Origin: Celoporthe dispersa
Taxonomy: Eukaryota; Ascomycota; Sordariomycetes; Diaporthales; Cryphonectriaceae
Length of the DNA: 64,000 nucleotides
NCBI GenBank assembly: GCA_016584495.1
Contig: WAID01000003.1
Span: 4,526,001 to 4,590,000 of the forward strand
Direction of reading: 5' to 3'
Shown here in pieces: positions 54,864 to 64,000 of this stretch. A program made the translations under genes and the position numbers. Numbering within the stretch: the stretch's first letter is position 1; every line of letters begins with the position of its first letter. Under the pieces are notes generated by a model. That model was not told the DNA's origin and searched no databases. It saw nothing but the letters and a program-made list of their open reading frames with translations.

Positions 54864-57800
54864 CTCGTTGTGTCTGTCCGGCCGTATTCTGATGCGTGAT
54901 GGGACCGACTACCCGACTGACCGTGTTGCGGGGTTTTCTCTTTTCTCCTTCTCTTCTCCTTCCTTCTTTTTCGCTCGTGATCAGTCACCGGGACGAAGGT
55001 TGCCGTCCTGTATCCGCTTTGCTGCCGTTGCTGCTCCTCCTGGTGAAAGGATCCACGGCAGATGTCAGTCTGATGCCGTGTCACGGGTGACCCGCTCTGA
55101 GTTGAGGCCCGAGCGAGACTGCTCGATGCGGCTGCCGTCAGATGATCGAGCGACTCGGCTCGGTTTCCGACCCGTGTGGTCTTGCTCAACGCTGGGCGTG
55201 ATACCTGAATGTGCGACAGCTCAGCTCAGCTGCAGCTCTGATGATAGAGGTAGGTAGGTAGGGAGAGAGGGAGAGAGGCTGGTGGATAAACTTCCTCTAG
55301 GTGAGCGCGGCCTTAGTAGTGAGTTAGGTTTAAGACCAAAGCTTGGCGGGTAAGATCGCTGCGTCCGGTGATGGGGTGACCAGAGAAGGTTGTTATACAG
55401 CCTTGGGTGCTTGTTGGGGGTCTCAATGTCGTGGTTTCGCAGTGCACGATGATGCAAAGCTTCCACGCTGGCGTTTAGGCGGTTTCCCAAGCAAACCGGC
55501 CGCGGGAAAAAGCGGGCCTGGGATCCGTAAATGTCCTTCTGTTCACGGAGCTCCGGCTGCCCAGCAACAAGGGGCTCGGGGCACCATATGTGTCTTCTCC
55601 CGTCGCGTAAGGTGATATGGATAAATGGATCCTGCATCAAACTCTGGAGAGAAGCTTAAGCGCTGACAGCTCCGGCCCTTGGGTTTCCTGATTGAGAATG
55701 CGTGATGCCTTCACAACAGCCTCCCTTGGCCGCCCACCCGTCTCCTGAGCGTTCCGGAGCAATTTCTCGCCAATGGAACTCTGACCCATGCAGCTCATCT
55801 TACATCTTAGGTCGCCTGGTATACAGGATACCGAGATTTCTTCTTGCTGGCGTCACGAGCCAAGGAAAATGAAGATCGCCTCCGGTGATTTCGGGCCCTA
55901 CTATCCAACCTCGACGTACCCCTTCTGTGGCAACCTTCCACTGCATCGGAGACATTCTTCGAAATAGCGACGCAATCAATCATTGTTGGGTTTGATGAAG
56001 CTGGTTGGTCAAGAAGCCTCGCCACGTACGACCTGCTTGTCGCCCCTTGTGACACAGGAGGCACCCCTAGAGGCAGAGCAGAGAGGCCTGCGGCGACGTA
56101 ACGTGCCAGAGCGCGACACCTTCCACCATTCAAAAATCGAGAAGAGGCTCAGGGGGCTCGATAAGTAAGTCTCAGGTCGCAGAAACCATGCCATGCATGG
56201 ACCTTGCGCATCAATTAGAGAGATGGCTGAGGCGTAGTAGAAATCTTCTATTGTCTTAAGGCAGGGGAGGAGGGACATGCCACAAATGTTTCGACGCATA
56301 TTGCCCGGGAATGTCAGGTCCTGGATCGAGATTTTCGTCCGTGTAGGTCAGACCCCTGGGTGTCCTCATATAAATCCCAGCAAATGAGGCAGGGAGAATT
56401 TCGTTCTTTTTCTGGTACGCCGTTTTCTATCCCTTGAGGATTCGACGTACGCTTCTGCGCGAGGGGGGATGAACGTCAAATTGTGTGTGCTGAAGAATTG
56501 GCGTCATGTCTCATTGTTGCTTCTTCGACAAGCCCCCGGTGTCGCCGCAGCTCAGAGCTCGAGGTAGTACTAGACTCGAGAAGCCTCTAAGTGGTAGTCG
56601 CCTGTCGTCCTCCCATGTCAGCCTGGCCTATCAGAAACACTTGGTTCCGCCCTGCTCCGTCCAGTCAGAAGTAAACATCCTAGGTGGCCCACCGACCGAG
56701 TGACGAGCCTCGACGCCAGTATCCTACAGGGCGAAACCAACCGGAGGATTTCGTTCTACAACAACACACTGAGGTCCCGCCATGATCTGGCTCAGCCGCA
56801 GCCCCAAGCGAGGCGGGACGTGGTGTCACCAGCGCGGGAGCTTACAGCAAGCAGGTCCCGAGTTCGTTCAGGTTTCGAAAGTGATGGGGATGGCACGTCC
56901 TCCTGTTCAGGCACGGTGTTCCAAATGACCATACGGGACGCTTCATCTATATTTCGGTAAGCGACATGCATTACATCTTGGCCTGGTGAGTGAGTAAAAA
57001 TTCTATGGGTTCGTGTAACAGGTCATAACTCACCGGTGAGCCCTGACATTAACCAGGCCAATATAGCCAGGCACACGGTTCGCCCGCTGGGCAGTGAAGA
57101 ACGGAGCCCATCATCTCGTTCCGGAAGCCCCAATCCTCCGTGCCATGCGCCATCCATGCATTGCGTGCTGCATGCAATACTAGCACCTGCAACTCATCGC
57201 TCACACCCACTACTATGGTACTCTCTTCCACCTAAAAACCACCACTATGGCTGACCCCGGCACGCCCGGCTCGATACCCACGGGAGGAGGGGAGGAGAGC
57301 CCACCAGGAGGGGGAGGGGGCCACGGAACATGGAAGGACCTTGCGCCACGAGGAAATACGACACAGCTATAGCTCTGCAGTTAGTCACTAGTAAACTGTG
57401 AGCCAAGCCCAATATTGTTGCCAAATTTGTCCCTGTACCGTGGTATGATGTGGTCCGGGTGTCCCCGAATTGCTAGATGTGTCGCTGATCAAGGGAATCC
57501 TGACCTCGAGCAGGCTACTAGCCAACCAAGCTGAACGGGCGCCCGGGGACGGCCCGCGTTGAGCCTTGAGGAGCTGGCATGCATGTGTCCCAGGCAGGCG
57601 GCGACGTCTTGCGGCCGCCCGAGCCCGCCCTCCGAACACCCCTCAGCGTTCATGCCAGTAGCCGCCCGTTGGAGAAAGAAAGACAGACCGACCCTGAGCC
57701 CGGTCAGATGTACGGAGCAATGGCGCCGTGTAGGATGAATGGAGCAATAGCAGCAGCACCACGGTCGGTTGAATGAAGATCGTACGTTGATCCTCGTTGC

Positions 57801-60800
57801 TTGTATGCCGGTTCGAGATTCGAGACTCGAGGTCGCATTTTTTGAGTTTTCGCAATCTTACATAGTACACTGTATGCGGATCCATCTGGCGCCGCCGACT
57901 CTGTTGACGCAATCTCCGCGAGGCACACCATCGCGTAGCCGACATGACCTGCGGAGTGGAGAATGCTTTTTTTTTTTTAAAGTTCCCCGGCCACGCGACT
58001 CCCTGGTCAATTGGTCATCCCAGGTCATATCGGTCCCAGCCATTTTTCTGTGCCACGAAATGAGACACTTGTCCCGTATCTGCTCGGCACAAGATGCCCG
58101 TGTCCAGTCCGCCAAGAGAAGGGTGTGGTGTGTATGCCAGTGCCCATCCATCCGTTGCAGTGCGGTCCGCGGGGCACTCCGGATACCAGTACGACGAGCG
58201 AATGTGAGTATACCGCAAGGTGGTGTCCTGGGCCGCGCATTGGGCCGCAGTGGTCAACAGAATCGTGGTCGGCCCTTACATGCATGAGCCCAGACATGCT
58301 TCCCAACTGCCAGACTTGCATCCGGAGTCTCGGCAGCGGTATTAGCCGACATGAAACATGACATTGGCTAGTGATGGATTGTTCGGTGGGTCACATCTTT
58401 CTGCAGGTCATTGACCCCCGATGCCCATGACCTTGACGAGCAAGGCGCGGGTGACGGGCTAGCATCCGTATTTTCTCTCTTGTGAGCCGTACCCATACTG
58501 TGGTCCGTGGGCCCTGGAACCTCATTGAGCGTTTATAGCGGCATCTGCTACCATGCTCTGGTCCCAGAGAGGCCCATTCTTTTTTTTCCTTTTCCTTCTC
58601 CTTGCTCTTCTTCTCTTGCTCATCAGCAAACACGGGTGGGAGGACCAGGGTGGCCTTGACCCCAAAAAGGGGGCCGCCGCATGACAACATCGCCAGGGTT
58701 GGGATGCTGCTTGCTTGGGTGCCGGATCCAAGCCGCCGGGATGCGTGAGCTGGGTTTGCATATGGTCTGCAGGCTCTCGATCCACTCACCACGTTGGGCT
58801 GCAAAAGCCGGCAGATCAGCGATTTAAACTTCTCCAGTCCAATGCCAACAACCAGTGCAGTGCCAATATGCTTGCGTACACACCGGCAGACGCTCCAGGC
58901 TGCGACGTGGCAACCATCTCCACGTCCTCATGCCCCAAGTTTGTTCTCTTTTGTAGGAGGCGCTTGTGGGATCGTCAGCTGCCAGAGGCTCTTTTGTGCT
59001 TTTTTGTCTTGCTTTCTCACTCCCCCTCCCCCCGCTCTCCTCGTACGATGACGTGGCCCTCGTGTCGAGATCCTTCATCGAACCAGTGGCCACCGATGAG
59101 CCAAGTCCTGAGTGACGAGCTGCGGACCTTGTCTGCGTGCGTGACAGCACACGCCAGGAGAACCTTACCGGGTGAAGTGCTGGCAGCTTTCTGACCTCGA
59201 TGGCTGTGCAAGACGAGGGCGACTGGCTAGGACCAACTAAGTTCACATCAGAAACGACATGTGATCCGTCGTCCTGCCGGGGTGAGCGGTGAGATTAATT
59301 GGGAGGATGATGGATCATGCGAAGATAACGAAGGGGGAACGCAAGGAGCCAAAGACACAGCTGAATGACCAGAGACCACTTCTGGCCAAGAGATTGAGCT
59401 CATCTCAGGTTCCCGGAAGATGGCAACATCGCACGGGATGGATGGTACTGAAAAGGTGCCAGGCGTGGCAGGTACGTACTGAGTACCTGCTACCAAACAG
59501 GCATAGACGGAAGGAGTACATGATTTAGCTTGCTTAGCACGGTGGCTTGGGTGGTAGCTACCATAGTACATAGTCGGGAGGTGGGTAGCCAATCAGAAGG
59601 CGGAAGGAAGGCACTTACGGTACCGGTGGTGGATTACCTAATCCAGGTTCCGACATACGGCAAGAGCTCGGCATTGGTTCTAGTCAAGGGGCATCCACCG
59701 TCAACAACAAACCTTCCCATCCAGTGCCAGCCAGTCCCCAGGAGACGGCCACCCCCCTCCTCCTCACATGACTATGGACAGCTTCACAATTTAATGCAAG
59801 GGACAACAATGAGAACAACCAGCAGCAGGTGGGAGACGGCCTGCCTGCCTCATCCCAGCAGCTCATCTTAAAACCGTCCTGGGCTCTTTTTTTGTCCTTG
59901 TCGGGCTCAGGATCCGACGTCTTGCAGCTCAGCAAACCACACACGACCGTGCCGACTTCTCACTCCTCTTGGTCGCTACGTTTGGCTGCTCATGAGTGCT
60001 GTTCCACGGCGTGACCACCTCGCGATGGAAGACGGCCAACAACCTGTACCAGCACCCACCTCACTTGACAGCAGCGGGCCCGCTCTCTCTTTCCTCACCG
60101 CAATCGGCGTGATGGCTGGCGTGGAGCCCTCCCACACTACCCCCCAACAGAGTCTCACTGGGGGCTTTCGCCGACGTCGTCGTGCAGGAGGAGCTTGACA
60201 GGGTGGGTTGCCAGGTGCTAGGCGGTGGCAGGGTGCCATGGATGCGTGGGTGGTCACTCATCACCCCCCCCCGTCCTCTCCTCGTGCATGGCGTCCCTTC
60301 CGTTGCCAGACCCCACCCTTGATGCTACCACTACCACAGTACAGGCATCAGCGCCATGAATCCAGTGGGCACCGCTGCAGCCGAAAGATGGATGGATCTG
60401 GTTCTTAGACTTCCGTGCGTTCGATACTCATCAGCATTGGGGCCCACGCATTTACCTTTCGAGATCCACTCTCGTGCAGGGCCTGACGAGCAACGGCTCC
60501 AGCCTCACCTCACCGCACATGTCCATGCATTGGCTACCACCAGCACCACCACCACGACGGGCACCACCGCCTCTTGGCTCGCCTTATTACCTAGCTCCTC
60601 TGCTAGTTTCTGCCTCTTGTCTGCGTCTGTGTTGACGTGTCGGTTTGCCGCGTCGAAGCGCCGTCGGGCGCACCGTTCGCCTGCAGGAGATCATGCTCAC
60701 CGTCTCTCTCGGTCTCCTCCCTCCCCCCCAACCCCTCCATCCCCTTGCACTATTCACGTCAGCTACGTCTCCGTCATAGCCAAAGAACAGTCAGTGTCAT

Positions 60801-62708
60801 GGTATCTGACCACGAATGTGGCGCTGTCACCGCTCTAAAGGGGGTCAGAGGATCTCACAAGTACCGGTACGAGGAGTGAACACGCTACCACCACCACGGG
60901 TCACGCCCACTCTTCAACTCTGATGCTTGGTGCATCGTTGCGCCATCTATCCATCCATCCCAACCTTCGTCAGGGGGGGGACCATGTAGCTTGGCATTAA
61001 GACCCTGTCTGTCTTGCTATCCCGGACCCCCGGCCAGGTTCTCGGTACCCACGCTCCAGGTGGCACTGTGGTTAGAGAGGGTCACAGGCCTAATCTCCTC
61101 GATCCTCTACTAGTTCAGGATGGTTGCGCACAGCACATCTCTTACTCGCACGCGGGTCTCGCCCTTGTCGCCCTCGAGTCGCTGTTCATTTGCGACTGGC
61201 TGCAAGGCCCTTGTCATACGTGATCCGCCTGGCAAGCTCGCCGCGGTGTGGACATATCCCTTCTTCTATCCTCAGCAGGGCGATAGTGGTGATCCCACGG
61301 GATGAAAGAGGCCACTTGTATCTTCTCACGTGTTCGGCCTCCAGACCACTCTTCTTTCTCCATCCCGCAATCGTTCCATCAGGTCCTCTAGGCTCCCGAG
61401 ACAGCCGACCTTGCGCTCCCTCTAGTGGTTTGCGTGGCGTACCGCACGGCGATGCGCCAAGCTGAGGTCTGGTCAATCTCGAGTTGCATTGGGTTGGGCT
61501 ACCGTCACCATCATTCATCGTGTACTTGCCAGTCTGGCTTGTTCATTCAGGCTCTCTGTTCGGCCCACGCAGGTACCGAGGAGGAGGCGAGAACAGTCAT
61601 TGCGCCTCGCCTCGAACCATCGCGGCGGCTACAGCAAGATGGAGTTGACATACTCGTCTCTGCTTACCAACACCAGCAGCACCTATAGCCCACACATTAT
61701 TTTATGTCCTGTGGTACTAAACTGGCTGCCACATTCCCCCTCGCTTCAGCCCCTGGGTGCCTGACTTACCACCATGTGAAATTGCAATTACTCTCTATTG
61801 TAAGCGGATGCATGCCGTGCATTTTCCAATCACTCGAGTACGACCCCCCCCCCTGGATCTGAATTCCTACACGTCGCTTAATCGTCTATGCTTGTCATCT
61901 TGGCAAGGGTCAAAAGGATGCTTTGGTCAACAGCTTGGGGGTGCAGCTTGGGTGGCCCAACGCCTTGTTACCGGTCAACTGCTACCTGTCAGACTCCGCT
62001 TTGACATCTGGAAGGCGGATGGCTGCTGGGGAAACACAGCTGGGGTACATAGTACGCAACACACACCCTGCCCCCCCCCCTCTCTCCCTCCAGAAGAATC
62101 CTATTTCCGTTTCCAAGTCAGCGGATTGGGTGCGAGGTGCCATGTAGGTACAGGTACCTCGACGGCAGCCCAGCCTAGAAAGACCCCGGTAGACCACAAC
62201 ATTGGGTCTCCTGTCCTGGCGGCTACTGGTTCCTATGTATCTTTCGACCATCGCCTCGTGTACAACCGACAGCCAAGGCAGCCAGCCGCCTGTGGGTGGC
62301 TCTGTTCCTCGAGGCCTTTCGGGAATCCTCCAGAAGCCCTCGGATTAGTGTTCAGACCTGGGCAGGGCAGGGAAACTGTCCTCATACTGTCAAGCAGAGA
62401 AGCGCTGTCGGGTCAGCAGGATGAACCAGAGTGTTCCGGGACATCACTCAGCATTAGCTTCCACCAGCTTTCCATACGGGATCCACCCAAGAAAGCATGG
62501 GCGACCCTGGGGGTACACACCATGTACCCCGGCTCCCAGAGACCCAGAGACTCTTGGGTCTGTGGGCTCCACCGTACTGCTCCATTCACCTGCAAGCCAG
62601 TACCATAGCGTGCCGGGAGTAATAGAAAACCAAGAGCATACAGAAGGCAGGAGTACCCACGGAGATATTTTAGTCCCATTCCCTTCTCTTGTTGTTGACA
62701 TCTTTCTC

Positions 62709-62711
<3 letters not shown>

Positions 62712-62742
<31 letters not shown>
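62712..62742. repeat. (GA)n microsatellite
   Basis: About fifteen GA units. Confidence 0.95.
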
Positions 62743-62743
<1 letters not shown>

Positions 62744-63438
62744 AAGCCTATCTAACCTCCTTGGATGCAGAAGTGGAGATAAGCTCGAGCGCCGCCCACG
62801 CAGACCGGATCGCCGACGTATCGGACAACACAGAGAGAGATGACATGCGACTCCATTCCTTCGAGGGAAACCTAGACTGTCCAGAAATCCAGTGAGTCCC
62901 TCGAGCCACACAGCTTGCTTTATCCGATCTCTCACGCCTGACTTGGGCCCCACGACGATGCGTCATTCTCTTCATATGTCTCTTTTCCCTTCTGTATACA
63001 CGCCCCCCTCCCCTCCCTCTCCCCACTTCTTATCAACCCAGTATACTTTACAGAACATCTCACACCACTGAAAGCGCGAGAAATACTCGGCCCAGGGCCG
63101 CCTATCCACGCCCCGACCCTATCTAGTGCAGAAGGGGGTTGATTGAGGTGGCCATTCAGTGCTTCAGGCCTGTCATAAAGAACGTGACGGGTCCATGGCA
63201 TGCACCTAACCTTGCCAGATCACTTTCACTGGTGCTCCTCCCAGATCTCCATTGCACGCCCATCATTGCATTCGTCAGCCCTTTTTTTCTTTTTTCCTCT
63301 TTTTTTTTCCCACCTCAGCTAAACTCATTTCGCCTCGTCTACAGATCGTGGTCCCTTATTTTTTTCTTCTTTTGAAGCAAGCCACCGACGACCAGTACTG
63401 CTACCCACCAAGCAGCGGACATTTCCGATCGAACCTCA

Positions 63439-63478
63439 TCTCTCTCTCTCTCTCGTTCACACACACACACACTCTCTC
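63439..63478. repeat. compound (TC)n(AC)n(TC)n microsatellite
   Basis: CT repeat, short break, then CA repeat returning to CT. Confidence 0.9.
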
Positions 63479-64000
63479 AGCACCCTCGTATGTAGGACCG
63501 GGGTAGTAGCTACTACCATCCCGGGATAGACTGCTCTCTACTCGGTACGGCAGCAGACACGCCTCGCTGGGACTCGTTTCCCCATAACCCTGCAACGTTC
63601 TCGAGACCGTCTTGAACCCCGCCGATATCCAGCATCTTGGTCCAACGAAAACTGCCCTCCGTATGACCAGTGAGACGGCGGCCGACCCTGTAATTCAAAA
63701 ATTCAACCGCAGTCACGCATCACAAGACGGTTCTCACATACTTCCTTCGCCCTGGCTGTCCAATCTCTGCCCTGGTGTCCTCCCAACCCTTCGAGGGGCC
63801 GGCTTGACGGAGACAACCAGGAAATTCCAGCCGGGACACACGGAGCAACTGAGGCGAGGCGAGTTGATTCACCGCGCTTTTGGGGCAATTCAACTGGCGT
63901 TGGTTTCGAGCCGGAGTCCCGCCTGTCGTTGAAGGAGGAGCAGCGCGGTGGTCGATGTCCGGCTTCACCGGATCCTCAACGCGAAGGCGAAAAGGTCTCG

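Larger units (their letters stand above)
54864..64000. other. 9.1-kb right-end region, no supported gene
   Basis: Upstream of the SMP-30 gene to the window edge. Frames on all strands are short, overlapping and low in protein-like character. The longest ATG frame is 61808-62608 (266 codons), with no recognisable motif. Base composition resembles the other intergenic stretches; there is no RIP-like AT-rich block and no transposase or reverse-transcriptase signature. Simple repeats occur near the right edge. Confidence 0.55.

Noticed and set aside
61757..62608. 283-codon open frame (GTG start; 266 codons from the ATG at 61808) in the gene-poor right end
   Set aside because: No family resemblance, uneven low-complexity composition, no splice-like continuation and no conserved-looking motif. 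A chance frame in GC-rich DNA is likelier.
1..64000. Biosynthetic, antiviral-defence, CRISPR or transposon system
   Set aside because: No backbone synthase, P450 cluster, integrase, transposase, reverse transcriptase, spaced direct repeats or terminal repeats were seen; the genes are unrelated in function.

Overview
The window reads as nuclear DNA of a filamentous ascomycete, most likely a Sordariomycete-like member of the Pezizomycotina (inference). The grounds are moderately GC-rich sequence, monocistronic genes on both strands, short introns (mostly 50-110 bp, GTAAGT/GTATGT-type donors, xAG acceptors), a 254-residue uL2, a filamentous-fungus type complex I LYR subunit, and families typical of this group (NmrA-like, RTA1, DUF5672, GPI-anchored Ser/Thr-rich proteins). 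I find 19 protein-coding genes and no credible tRNA, rRNA, CRISPR array, virus or intact transposon.

Layout. 1.4-7.2 kb is dense and mostly housekeeping: NmrA-like oxidoreductase (-), RPC19 of RNA polymerases I/III (+), complex I subunit NDUFA6 (-), splicing factor BUD31 (+) and a ZNF511-like zinc-finger protein (-). 8.9-19.8 kb holds an EST1/SMG7-type protein (+), adenosine kinase (-), ribosomal protein uL2 (-) and a WHIM1-like chromatin protein (+). 20.6-25.7 kb has an RTA1 membrane protein and a GPI-anchored surface protein, both (-). A 4.4-kb gene-free stretch then leads to SEC12 (+, 30.1-31.9 kb). 32.6-37.9 kb carries two divergently transcribed DUF5672 paralogues. After another 4.5-kb gap come a C2H2 transcription factor (+), an aldehyde dehydrogenase (-), an LMBR1-like membrane protein (+), the N-terminal protein methyltransferase NTM1 (-) and an SMP-30/gluconolactonase (-). 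The last 9.1 kb (54.9-64.0 kb) holds no gene I can support.

The genes do not form a pathway cluster. The set is mainly gene expression (polymerase, splicing, mRNA surveillance, ribosome, protein methylation), secretion, purine salvage and respiration. No biosynthetic or defence cluster is visible.

The strongest unexpected signal is technical or evolutionary. Eight of the 19 genes carry single-base frame breaks (nine in all), most in short homopolymers, where the conserved protein resumes at once in a neighbouring frame. Signs are mixed (+1 and -1) and essential proteins are hit (uL2, BUD31). Residual sequencing/assembly indels are the best explanation. Gene calls below give the natural exon structure and mark each break. 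Intergenic DNA is rich in (CA)n, (GA)n and compound microsatellites, one of which abuts a 3' splice site.
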